From assembly GCA_014804365.1 (NCBI GenBank), contig JAAUZX010000010.1, positions 1-33,182 of the forward strand: a stretch of 33,182 bases of DNA. The letters are read 5' to 3'. A program made the position numbers and the translations under genes. Origin of the DNA: Lachnospiraceae bacterium (GTDB lineage: Bacteria > Bacillota > Clostridia > Lachnospirales > Lachnospiraceae). Position 1 is the first letter of the stretch; each line of letters opens with the position of its first letter. Below the pieces are notes generated by a model that saw nothing but the letters and a program-made list of their open reading frames with translations, did not search any database and was not told where the DNA came from. Below are positions 8,483-16,355 of this stretch, in pieces.

Positions 8483-8634
8483 GCCTGAACAGATAGAGAA
8501 TTCTCCGTCGGCCCGCTTTCGCTCCTTTCACAGCGCAGCAGACACTAAGCTCGAAAGTTGCTTCGCAACTTTTAACCTCGCTAAGTGCTGGCGCTGTTCT
8601 AGGGCCTCCTTGAGAATTCTCTATCCGTTCAGGC
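8483..8634. repeat. Nested 152-bp palindromic element
   Basis: The outer arms (8483-8505 and 8612-8634) match at 22 of 23 positions, each reading GCCTGAAC near its outer end and GAGAATTCTC at its inner end. Inside are a second imperfect stem (AGCGC with GCGCT and ACT-a-AGC with GCT-a-AGT) and a hairpin AAAGTTGC-ttc-GCAACTTT. It separates the plus-strand feo operon from the convergent minus-strand permease gene. No clear target-site duplication was seen. It may be a MITE-like repeat used as a bidirectional transcript end. Confidence 0.75.
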
Positions 8635-8650
8635 TGGTTATTGGTTTGTA

Positions 8651-10876
8651 CTATAGCATCGTATCATCCCGCAGGACCTCGGCCAGATTGATCTTACGTA
8701 TATTACGCCAACCAAGATAATATGCTAACACGATAAATCCAATAACAGTCAGCATGAAGATAACAATCGGAATCAGAGGTGCTTCTGCCAGGAACTCTCC
8801 CACTTCAAGGTAGCTCATACGTAACATGAACCATACTGTGATCGCAGCCAATGGAAGGGTGATTAGAAAAGGGCGGCCTGCTATGACAAATGCCTCGATC
8901 CAGAACATCTTTCCGATTTCTTCCGGTGTCAGGCCGACGGACATATATCGTGCGAATTCTCTTTTTCTCTGGCGCACGAAACCCTGCGTGTTAGAAAATA
9001 CATTGCCGATCCCGATGACGGCAAGCAGAACACAGAAGGCGCTGAATACTGCCCGCATTCCCAGTAATTGTTTATTGTTGGTTTCATATTCCTGGATTCG
9101 GTTCTCGCTTTCCGATAGATAAGCCGGATCAATAAGTTGATGAAGCTCATTTTGTATTGCATGCAATTCTTCCAATGTCACATTTTCCTTGCCAAGAACA
9201 CGAATATTGAGATCTTTTTCCGTTCCCTCGATCTGTCCCTTGATTTCTTTCCATAAAGACACCGGAATAAAATGCACGAGCTCATAATAATCAAGTGTTG
9301 CATACTCTTCCCTTAAGACGGGCACTTCCGTCGTATAAGACAGGACAGGAATTTCTGCGGTTATTTCCGCATTCCCCGACTGCCTCAGAATACTTGTCAT
9401 GTGCTCTCCGGTGTCGGTGGCGTTTACATAGGGCATAAATTCAGGGTGCCTGAAATCAGGATTGGTCACATCACGAATCTGATTTAATACCACTGCTCCG
9501 TCAAGCTGCGGCGTAATGTCAAGCTGTTCACAATAAGCTAAGAAGCTGTTATCATCCAGTATCATGATCGGAACGTTTACCAGCCATCCATCATTGACCT
9601 TCGTCACATAATGATCGGAAGCATGGGAAAAACCGCCGAAGGATTTCATATCCTCGCTCATTTCTTCTTCCGTGATGATTCTTTTGGCCGCTGCCTTCTG
9701 GTATACGATGGCGCTTTCTACACCTGTAAGCTCTTGAATTGCTTCTGTTTTATCGAATAGATCCGCGTCCGTATTCTTAACCGTGACCATGATGTCCCAG
9801 GCATCCTGATACCTTTCAAAATAAGTCTCTCTTGTACTGATTTCTGAAGTGGCGAAGAAGCATTGCATGAGCGTAAACGCCATGGAGGATAATATCAGGG
9901 ACAGAGATGCCGTCCGTAAAGCTTTCCTCTGCGCTTTCAAAGCATTTCCGGCAAGTTCCCCTTTCACACCGAATAAAGCAGTGAGTATCCGGGAGTTCTT
10001 CTTACGTTTTAACTGCAATTCCCCCGTGTTCTTAATTGCCTCAAGCGGTGTCATCCTGCTTAATTTGATCGCCGGAAGCCATGCGGAGATCCAGATCGTG
10101 ATCACCGTTACAATAAGCGTCAGGACAAGAACCAGCGGATGATATCCGGGAACTGCCTTATGTCGTCCCGGAATATCGTTTCCTAACACAATATTTGACA
10201 GTTCTATCAGTCCTATGCTGCCGGCGATGCCAAGCAGATTTCCGATTACGATCGGTGCGGCACAAAGAGTGAACGCTTCCTGCAAAAGGCATGTCCGAAT
10301 CTGTTTCGGCGTGGCTCCGATACTTGAAAAAATGCCGAACTGGTGAATCCTTGCGTTCATGGATACGGCAAAAGAATTGTGTATAATCACAATCAGCGAA
10401 AAAGATGCCAGCACCATGATCAGAATAAACATCGGGAACAGCAGCCTTGGCGCGGTATCTTTTTCGTCACGAATCAGATACATTGCCAAAAGCGGATAGT
10501 TATAAATAACTTTTTCCGGAGAAGCCCCGACAAGTTCTGCGATGCGGGGTGTATCGGAAAGAACCGTTTTGTAATCATCAAAATAAAGATCGATTACCGT
10601 TTCTGCTGTGGTGCTTTCCTTTTCATTTACCGCCACGTCTTTTATATGGGCAAAATTTCTGATGAGTTCGATATCTTCAGCACTAATTTCCCCGGCGATC
10701 CGGCTTTGCCAGCTTCCTTCTTCCAGTTCGATTCTCTCAACCTCGTACTTCCACAGATTATAAAATATTCCGCATAACAAGGATAAAAGCAGAGCGGAAA
10801 TAAATGCCGCTGTCATAACGGCCAGACCCGAGGAACGGTTGTTTTTGATATAGCCTGATGAATAATCTTTCCACAT
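8651..10876 (-). CDS. FtsX-type ABC transporter permease
   Basis: This 741-residue protein is the membrane subunit of the ABC exporter encoded with the next three genes. A transmembrane segment near residues 18-42 precedes a periphery-facing segment. Three hydrophobic segments at about 148-270 form the first FtsX module, containing the motif FGIFSSIGATPKQI. A large extracellular domain follows at about 340-600. The final module has FVRQRKREFARYMSVGLTPEEI and three more segments. Such transporters act in antimicrobial peptide resistance, lipoprotein or cell-envelope processes. The gene is last in a regulator-kinase-ATPase-permease operon with 21 bases from the ATPase, so detection of a cell-envelope-active compound is a reasonable inference. 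The substrate is unknown. Confidence 0.85.
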   Translation of the reverse strand: MWKDYSSGYIKNNRSSGLAVMTAAFISALLLSLLCGIFYNLWKYEVERIELEEGSWQSRIAGEISAEDIELIRNFAHIKDVAVNEKESTTAETVIDLYFDDYKTVLSDTPRIAELVGASPEKVIYNYPLLAMYLIRDEKDTAPRLLFPMFILIMVLASFSLIVIIHNSFAVSMNARIHQFGIFSSIGATPKQIRTCLLQEAFTLCAAPIVIGNLLGIAGSIGLIELSNIVLGNDIPGRHKAVPGYHPLVLVLTLIVTVITIWISAWLPAIKLSRMTPLEAIKNTGELQLKRKKNSRILTALFGVKGELAGNALKAQRKALRTASLSLILSSMAFTLMQCFFATSEISTRETYFERYQDAWDIMVTVKNTDADLFDKTEAIQELTGVESAIVYQKAAAKRIITEEEMSEDMKSFGGFSHASDHYVTKVNDGWLVNVPIMILDDNSFLAYCEQLDITPQLDGAVVLNQIRDVTNPDFRHPEFMPYVNATDTGEHMTSILRQSGNAEITAEIPVLSYTTEVPVLREEYATLDYYELVHFIPVSLWKEIKGQIEGTEKDLNIRVLGKENVTLEELHAIQNELHQLIDPAYLSESENRIQEYETNNKQLLGMRAVFSAFCVLLAVIGIGNVFSNTQGFVRQRKREFARYMSVGLTPEEIGKMFWIEAFVIAGRPFLITLPLAAITVWFMLRMSYLEVGEFLAEAPLIPIVIFMLTVIGFIVLAYYLGWRNIRKINLAEVLRDDTML

Positions 10877-10897
10877 ATCCGATTGCTGTCATGCATT

Positions 10898-11593
10898 CTA
10901 TGACAACGAGTTCACCTCCCGCCGTTTATCACTGATAATGCGCCCGTCTTCTATGGTGATAATGCGTTCCGCTTCCAGAGCCACCTTCTCATCATGAGTA
11001 ATCAGCAGTATGGTCTGTTCCAAATTGCGGTTAGACAGCTTCAACAGATCAATGATTTCTTTAGAGTTCTTCTGGTCCAGATTACCGGTGGGCTCGTCCG
11101 CAAGAAGCAGCGCCGGGCGGTAGATCAGGGAGCGTGCAATAGCAACTCTCTGCTGTTGTCCGCCGGAGAGCTGGTTCGGCAAAGCATCAAATTTGTCGGA
11201 GATACCGAGTGAAGCGGTAATTTTCTCAAAATATTCCTGATTGGGCTTCTTTCGGTCAAGCGCAAGGGGCATAAGTATGTTTTTCCGCACGGTGAGTGTG
11301 GGAATCAGGTTGTAAAACTGATACACCAGACCGACTTTCCGACGTCGGAAAATTGCAGACTGTGTCCGGTTTAATCCGGAAAGGTCTGTTCCGTCCACGA
11401 TCACCTTCCCGCTTGTGGGCTTATCTACGCTGCCGAGAATATGCAGCAGAGTAGATTTACCGGAACCGGATGCTCCGATTATTGCGACAAATTCACCTTT
11501 GTTGATTGTCAGGTCGATGCCGTTCAGTGCCACGACCTGATTACTGCCGGCGCCGTAAACCTTTCGGACGCCTTCACATTTTAAAATTTCCAT
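10898..11593 (-). CDS. ABC transporter ATP-binding protein (LolD/MacB/BceA type)
   Basis: This 231-residue cytoplasmic ATPase has all the expected motifs: Walker A GASGSGKST, Q-loop YQFYNLIPTLTV, signature LSGGQQQRVAIARS, Walker B LLLADEPTGNLD, and the switch histidine in ITHDE. It energises the neighbouring FtsX-type permease. AGGAG lies 8 bases before the start. About 50 bases separate it from the kinase gene upstream, and 21 bases from the permease downstream, so one transcript is likely. Confidence 0.93.
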   Translation of the reverse strand: MEILKCEGVRKVYGAGSNQVVALNGIDLTINKGEFVAIIGASGSGKSTLLHILGSVDKPTSGKVIVDGTDLSGLNRTQSAIFRRRKVGLVYQFYNLIPTLTVRKNILMPLALDRKKPNQEYFEKITASLGISDKFDALPNQLSGGQQQRVAIARSLIYRPALLLADEPTGNLDQKNSKEIIDLLKLSNRNLEQTILLITHDEKVALEAERIITIEDGRIISDKRREVNSLS

Positions 11594-11644
11594 TTTGTCA
11601 ACTCCTTTCCTGTTGCAAACAGTATAGCAAAGGAAAATTACAAC

Positions 11645-12829
11645 TCAGTGACAGTAGAAACGAATTTCAAAAAGGGCACCGCCGGCAGGCATGTTTCCGG
11701 CACGGATCGTACCGTTCTGGCGTTCAATGATCTCTTTTGACAGGGCTAATCCGATTCCAATCCCGCCTTCATGTGCATTTTGTCCCCGATAGAACCGTTC
11801 AAAAAGATGCGGTAAGTCCTCACGTGCAAATCCTGTCCCATCGTCCCAAATAAGAATTTCAGTGTATAACGGGTTCTGTGTATAGGAACAATGGATATTT
11901 CCTCCACGGCTGTGCTCGATGCAGTTTTTCATCAGATTCATAACCGCTTCCATTGTCCATTCCGGATCGATAGTGACTGCCATTTCACCAAGTTCCGGAA
12001 TGTCAACGGAAGTACCGGATTCAGCAAGTAGTTCCTGCAGATTGTCTGCCGCAAGGACAAGCAGGGTAAAGACATCCGTTTCCGTTTTCTGCAGCGGCAG
12101 AGTTCCGGCATCAAGCCGCGATAATATAAGCAGGGATTCCTCCAGATGAGTGATTCGCAGAAGTTGTTTTTCTACCTTTTCCAGATGCCTGGTGTCGAAA
12201 TTTTGCTTCATCATCTGTAACGATAAAGAAATGGCAGTAATTGGTGTTTTGATCTGATGTGCAATGTTGGATAGGTTTTGCGCGAAATCTTTTTTGGCCT
12301 GTACTGCCGAATCTTTTGTCTGATAGAGATAGGTCACGGTCTTATAGATTTCATCTTCCAGCTTTGCAAAATTATCTTCCCCGGAGGCGGAAAGGATAAC
12401 GGCTTTTCCCATATTAACCTGTTCCAGATAATCGGCCAGCGCCCGGATACGCAAGGCCTCTTTATGGTTTCGATACAGAAAGGTAAGGATAAAAAGCAGG
12501 ATTCCTGTTAAGAATCCTGTTGATATAAACAAAATATTCTGTCTGTAATCGGGAGCAGTCAGATCAGATATGCGGTAGCCTAAAGAAGATAAAATATCAG
12601 TCTCTGCGTTGATGTCAGTTTCCTGACGGGAATATTCCTTAAGTGTGGCGGCGATTATTGGCTTTGTTTCCGGTTCCTGCGCCAGTATTTCCCCGCAAAT
12701 AGTATTTAGCAGGTCAAATTGTACCCGGCTGTAGTGATCAGAGGCAAGCATGGCCGTAAGGGCGGAAGCAATCAGGCTGACGGATAGTACGAATCCAAAG
12801 GTTACTAATATATTTTTCCATCCATTCAT
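11645..12829 (-). CDS. Sensor histidine kinase
   Basis: This 394-residue membrane kinase has transmembrane segments at about residues 8-27 and 97-117 flanking an extracytoplasmic loop of about 70 residues. A linker follows, then the dimerisation/phosphoacceptor helix with SNIAHQIKTPITAIS (H is the phosphorylated residue). The ATPase domain has N box NLMKNCIEHS, G1 DDGTGF, F box LFERFYRG and G2 GIGIGLALSKEI. Its start overlaps the response regulator stop by 4 bases, showing tight coupling. With the ABC genes downstream it resembles VanS/BceS-like envelope-stress modules, although its sizeable extracellular loop suggests direct ligand sensing rather than the loopless BceS design. Confidence 0.92.
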   Translation of the reverse strand: MNGWKNILVTFGFVLSVSLIASALTAMLASDHYSRVQFDLLNTICGEILAQEPETKPIIAATLKEYSRQETDINAETDILSSLGYRISDLTAPDYRQNILFISTGFLTGILLFILTFLYRNHKEALRIRALADYLEQVNMGKAVILSASGEDNFAKLEDEIYKTVTYLYQTKDSAVQAKKDFAQNLSNIAHQIKTPITAISLSLQMMKQNFDTRHLEKVEKQLLRITHLEESLLILSRLDAGTLPLQKTETDVFTLLVLAADNLQELLAESGTSVDIPELGEMAVTIDPEWTMEAVMNLMKNCIEHSRGGNIHCSYTQNPLYTEILIWDDGTGFAREDLPHLFERFYRGQNAHEGGIGIGLALSKEIIERQNGTIRAGNMPAGGALFEIRFYCH

Positions 12830-13497
12830 ATCGTATCCTCCATGCGGTATCCCATGCTTCTGATTGTTTTAAGACAGGCCGGCCGATGCAACTTATCCCG
12901 CAGCCTCTTCATCGTGACAGTCAGAGTGTTGTCATTCACATAGTTGCCGTGCACGTCCCATATCTGTGCAAGAATCTGCTCTCTTGTAACAGTCTTTCCT
13001 TTATTCTGCATCAGATACAAAAGCAGTTGATACTCCGCCGCACTTAAAAGAATCTCTTCTGCATGGCAGGAAACACTCTTGCGGTCTAAGTCGATCATGA
13101 TGCCGCCGCAGGAGAGATATGGCCTCTCTACGCTGCCGGTCCTGCGCAGAAGTGCTTGAATGCGCGAATACAATACTTCCAATTCGAAAGGTTTTACCAC
13201 ATAATCATCCGCGCCGCTTTGAAAACCCGAAACGATATCCGGGGAATCTCCCCGAACCGTAAGAAAAATAATCGGCACTTCCTGCCGGTTAAGGCGAATC
13301 CATTGACACAGGCTGTCTCCGTGGCCGTCCGGCATATTCCAGTCCAGCAAAATGCACATGGGAACATGTGCCTGTAAAGCCCGCTTTGCCTGCAGCAGCG
13401 TATTGCATATTGTTACGCGAAAACCCCGCTGTTCCAGATACTCCTTCACAGTCTGTGCAATGTCAGGATCATCCTCCACATAATACAAATCAATCAT
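12826..13497 (-). CDS. OmpR-family response regulator
   Basis: This 223-residue protein has a receiver domain (residues about 3-115) with acidic pocket EDD, phosphoacceptor aspartate in CILLDWNMPDGHG, switch threonine in IIFLTVRGD and lysine in VVKPFE. A winged-helix DNA-binding domain follows with the conserved LSAAEYQLLLYLMQNKGK and a closing VTMKRLRDKL...IRSMGYRM. It is first in the four-gene regulator, kinase, ATPase and permease operon. A GGCGGGAA site precedes the ATG. Candidate targets include its own operon. The TTTCTTAA direct repeats at 19947-19975 are of OmpR type, but no link to this regulator is shown. Confidence 0.94.
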   Translation of the reverse strand: MIDLYYVEDDPDIAQTVKEYLEQRGFRVTICNTLLQAKRALQAHVPMCILLDWNMPDGHGDSLCQWIRLNRQEVPIIFLTVRGDSPDIVSGFQSGADDYVVKPFELEVLYSRIQALLRRTGSVERPYLSCGGIMIDLDRKSVSCHAEEILLSAAEYQLLLYLMQNKGKTVTREQILAQIWDVHGNYVNDNTLTVTMKRLRDKLHRPACLKTIRSMGYRMEDTI

Positions 13498-13539
13498 AGC
13501 CGTTTCCCGCCTTGTGCTTTTATATTATTTCAGTCACTT

Positions 13540-13661
13540 TTCTCTTAAACTCGCAAACCCGCGCTTTCGCGCTCTCTGTCCGATTTCATCGGACGTTTGC
13601 TCGTTAACGCCGCAAGAAAAACAAATGTCTGCTTCGCAGCCGCTTGTTTTTCTTTTGCGGC
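13540..13661 (-). terminator. Composite palindrome and terminator after the MATE gene
   Basis: An outer GCAAAC...GTTTGC stem encloses two hairpins, GCGC-tttc-GCGC and GTCCGAT-ttc-ATCGGAC. Next comes a strong hairpin of GCCGCAAGAAAAACAA (13609-13624) with its near-complement ending at 13661, whose A/T-rich upper stem could assist termination. It sits between the MATE gene and the response-regulator operon, both on the minus strand, and probably separates their transcripts. Its build resembles the 8483-8634 element. Confidence 0.6.
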
Positions 13662-13679
13662 TATTATATCATATAAAAG

Positions 13680-15041
13680 TTACAGTTTCGTGACAGGTTC
13701 CGAAAAGCTTGTCATCCATTTCCTGCGTCTGAAAATAATGAGTGACATAAGCAGACGCACCAACTCTTCCTGAGAGAGAATAAAATATACCCATACCACC
13801 GGAAGGTGAAACAGGAAAGCGGTGATCAGTCCCAGTGGTGCGCCCACGAGCCATGTGCCGATCATGTCAATCACCATGATATAGGTAGTCTTACCGCCAC
13901 TTCGGATGATGCCGCCGCCAAGGATCATGTTAGCGACTTTAACCGGTGCCAGAACCGCAAAGGCCATTAGCAGCCCACTAGAGACTGCCCGTATCTCCGG
14001 TTCTACTTTATAGAGCAGTACATAAGGTTCCCGGAGCAGTATGAGCAAAAATGAAAGCACCAAAGAGCCTGCTAATCCATACCATAGCAGCTTCTTGGAT
14101 TCCTGATATGCCTGATCATATTCCCGTGCCCCGAGACGTTTACCAATCAGGATACCGGCGGCCTGTGAGACACCGCTTAATGCGCCGATGAAAAGACCCT
14201 GAATAGGACCGGTCATGGACATAGCGGCGAGATCGCCTTTCTCAAGATGTCCGTAAATAAAAGTATTTACGTTCTGCCCCACGCTCCATAGGAATTCATT
14301 GATCAGGATAGGAAGCAGCATCAGGAGAAACTGACGGTAGCCGTTCTTGCCCAGCATCAGGGAGAAATGCAGGCCGCCTCTGCTGCGAACCCGGATGCGG
14401 TAGAACATGATCAGGATAAGCAGCAGATTGACGAGCTGCGATATTACACTGGCTACGGCCGCGCCGGTTACACCCAGAGCAGGGAAGCCAAAGTGTCCGA
14501 AGATCAGTACATAATTCAGCGTTGTATTAACCACGGCGGCGGTGATGCTGGCATAAAGCGGGCAGACCGCCCGATCCATGCAGCGAATCATAACAGCCAG
14601 AATCGAGGAGATTCCCATGGGCAGATAAGTCCAGACGATACGCACAAGATAGTCAGTCCCGACACTGAGCACTGCCGGATCATCTTTGATATAGATGTCA
14701 ACGATCTGTCCCGGCAGCAACAGACAGAGTACCGTAAACAGTACCGCCAGCGCTATAGCTGCCAGCAGATTCACATACAGGCTTCGATCAGCCATGTCCT
14801 CGTCTTTCATGCCCAGATATTGAGAGATCATGATTCCCGCAATGGCAGAGACGGCACCCAGAACGACGGAGTAGATAAATGCCGGACGTCCGGCCACCTC
14901 CACTGCGGTCACAGCGGTGCTCCCGAGCTGTCCCACCATCAACTGGTCGATCATTGCAAAGGAGGACTGCAGCATGGATTGAAGTCCTACCGGGACTGCG
15001 ATGCCGATTACGGCGTATAAGAAATTTTTTCTTTTCTTCAT
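13680..15041 (-). CDS. MATE-family efflux transporter
   Basis: This 453-residue polytopic protein has about 12 hydrophobic segments and MATE landmarks: an N-terminal AVPVGLQSMLQSSFAMIDQLMVGQLG block and a symmetrical ILINEFLWSVGQNVNTFIYGHL block at the start of the second half. MATE proteins export drugs or metabolites using a Na+ or H+ gradient; the substrate here is unknown. AGGAG precedes the ATG by about 12 bases. It is transcribed divergently from an XRE regulator, and its promoter abuts two GGTTA-N6-TAACC dyads, so it is likely controlled by a dedicated regulator. A composite terminator follows. Confidence 0.93.
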   Translation of the reverse strand: MKKRKNFLYAVIGIAVPVGLQSMLQSSFAMIDQLMVGQLGSTAVTAVEVAGRPAFIYSVVLGAVSAIAGIMISQYLGMKDEDMADRSLYVNLLAAIALAVLFTVLCLLLPGQIVDIYIKDDPAVLSVGTDYLVRIVWTYLPMGISSILAVMIRCMDRAVCPLYASITAAVVNTTLNYVLIFGHFGFPALGVTGAAVASVISQLVNLLLILIMFYRIRVRSRGGLHFSLMLGKNGYRQFLLMLLPILINEFLWSVGQNVNTFIYGHLEKGDLAAMSMTGPIQGLFIGALSGVSQAAGILIGKRLGAREYDQAYQESKKLLWYGLAGSLVLSFLLILLREPYVLLYKVEPEIRAVSSGLLMAFAVLAPVKVANMILGGGIIRSGGKTTYIMVIDMIGTWLVGAPLGLITAFLFHLPVVWVYFILSQEELVRLLMSLIIFRRRKWMTSFSEPVTKL

Positions 15042-15125
15042 TGTTATTATGAGCTCCTTTATCTGATAGAATTAGATTCAAAGGTTTTGCAGATCAGTTG
15101 TTTTTTAATCCTTGTATCTGCCAGA

Positions 15126-15154
15126 ATCATAATGGATATAAAAGTGGATTGCAA
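15126..15154 (-). promoter_or_regulatory. MATE promoter
   Basis: On the minus strand, TTGCAA (15149-15154) and TATGAT (15126-15131) are 17 bases apart, leaving an untranslated leader of roughly 75-80 bases before the MATE start. The GGTTA dyads lie immediately upstream of the -35. Confidence 0.65.
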
Positions 15155-15155
15155 T

Positions 15156-15192
15156 GGTTAAATGCGTAACCCATGGGGTTAAGTGTATAACC
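15156..15192. promoter_or_regulatory. Tandem operator dyads in the divergent control region
   Basis: GGTTA-AATGCG-TAACC (15156-15171) and GGTTA-AGTGTA-TAACC (15177-15192) are perfect dyads with 6-base spacers, 21 bases apart centre to centre (two helical turns). They begin one base upstream of the MATE -35 and end 13 bases from the divergent -35. This placement suits an activator of the MATE gene or a regulator controlling both directions. The XRE protein encoded next door is a candidate binder, not proven. Confidence 0.65.
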
Positions 15193-15205
15193 CTGCAACT
15201 GTCAG

Positions 15206-15234
15206 TTGACAAATTTCCAAGTGTTCTCTATAGT
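15206..15234 (+). promoter_or_regulatory. Promoter of the XRE decad-repeat gene
   Basis: TTGACA (15206-15211) and TATAGT (15229-15234) are 17 bases apart, a near-consensus vegetative promoter. The start codon is about 130 bases downstream, so the transcript has a fairly long leader in which I see no recognisable riboswitch. Confidence 0.7.
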
Positions 15235-15371
15235 CATTCGTGGGATTTTATTTTACTATTTAGGCAGATCAGAAGCGGTTTCATGTTGTTGTAGAAACAG
15301 TTTATGCATAAGGCCGCCGAAAGATCAAGATAGCTATCTATATGAAAAAAACACAGTAAGGAGACTATCAT

Positions 15372-16241
15372 ATGACACTTGGAGAAAAGATATACAGACT
15401 CAGAAGCGAACGGGGAATGTCGCAAGAGGCTTTTGGGGAGGCGCTGGGAGTGAGCAGACAATCGGTATCCAAATGGGAGACGGACCAGTCGCTTCCGGAG
15501 CTGGATAAAATCGTGGCGATCAGCGAGATATTTGCGATCAGTACGGACTACCTTCTTAAGGAAACAGCAAAGAAGCGGGAAGGACAAGGAACATCTCCGG
15601 ATGCACCGTACACAGATGAAAGGTTTACTGATCAAGAGAATGTTTATACCGAAGAAACCCGTGTTATCATACAGAGGCCCTCTTTTCATTATGAATATAA
15701 GAGTAAAAGGACTCTCATGGGATTGCCCCTTGTGCATATCAATATCGGATTGAAGCCGGCGCGAGCGAAAGGCATTATAGCGATTGGCAATGTAGCGCAG
15801 GGCATCATTGCAATCGGAATCGCGGGGGTGGGAGTAATTACATTGGCACCGGCAGGGATAGGGCTTCTTCTGGCAATCGGCTGCGTTGTGGTAGGAGGCG
15901 TGGCGCTGGGGTCTCTCGCGGTCGGTGTGATTGCGATGGGCGCGGTATGCTGCGGTATCTTTACCATGGGTGCAGTTGCGATAGGACAATTCAGTTATGG
16001 TGCGCTTGCTTTGGGGAGTCAGATTGCTGTCGGAGATGTAGCGCACGGTAACATTGCGCTGGGACTCAGCGAGGCGGCAGGCAATATATATGAAGAAGTC
16101 AGAGCTGTGGACGGCAGTTTCGATTATCAGGCGGTGATTGCGGCGATCGATGCCAATGTGCCCGGATATTGGCACATTTTTACGAACTGGATGAAAACGA
16201 TTATACGGATGATGGTTACGTCCGGACGGATCATGCCGTAA
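15372..16241 (+). CDS. XRE-family regulator with glycine-rich decad-repeat tail
   Basis: The first 62 residues of this 289-residue protein are a Cro/CI-type DNA-binding domain, with MSQEAFGEALGVSRQSVSKWE as the HTH core. A charged linker (about 64-130) leads to a striking region at 134-236 built of about ten units of 10-11 residues, each near G-x-I-A-I/M-G-x4 (for example GIIAIGNVAQ, GVIAMGAVCC). The repeats are hydrophobic and glycine-spaced and could form membrane-embedded glycine zippers or a beta-solenoid. A short amphipathic C-terminus follows. AAGGAG lies 8 bases before the ATG. It is divergent from the MATE gene and upstream of a two-component pair. Similar repeat-tailed HTH proteins exist in Firmicutes, but I know of no assigned function. 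Confidence 0.85.
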   Translation: MTLGEKIYRLRSERGMSQEAFGEALGVSRQSVSKWETDQSLPELDKIVAISEIFAISTDYLLKETAKKREGQGTSPDAPYTDERFTDQENVYTEETRVIIQRPSFHYEYKSKRTLMGLPLVHINIGLKPARAKGIIAIGNVAQGIIAIGIAGVGVITLAPAGIGLLLAIGCVVVGGVALGSLAVGVIAMGAVCCGIFTMGAVAIGQFSYGALALGSQIAVGDVAHGNIALGLSEAAGNIYEEVRAVDGSFDYQAVIAAIDANVPGYWHIFTNWMKTIIRMMVTSGRIMP

Positions 16242-16355
16242 GGTATCCGATGATTCATAACATAATAGGCAGCGCTGTAAGCATGCGGCGCGGTTGAAAA
16301 ATGACGGCGGAAATAGTAAGATAAGAGCGAAATAGTTGCAGAAGGAGTAATGGCT

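Noticed and set aside
12278..12511. Plus-strand frame inside the kinase gene
   Set aside because: It is a shadow of the sensor kinase, which has all expected motifs on the other strand.
14367..15020. 217-codon plus-strand frame opposite the MATE gene
   Set aside because: Composition is unusual (rich in H, Q, D, R), there is no ribosome site or family, and the MATE protein explains the region.
15235..15371. Riboswitch in the XRE leader
   Set aside because: The 130-base leader shows no conserved core of any class I recognise.
15234..16175. 313-codon minus-strand frame opposite the XRE decad-repeat gene
   Set aside because: The plus strand encodes a clear HTH protein with its own promoter and ribosome site; the reverse frame arises from repetitive glycine/alanine codons.
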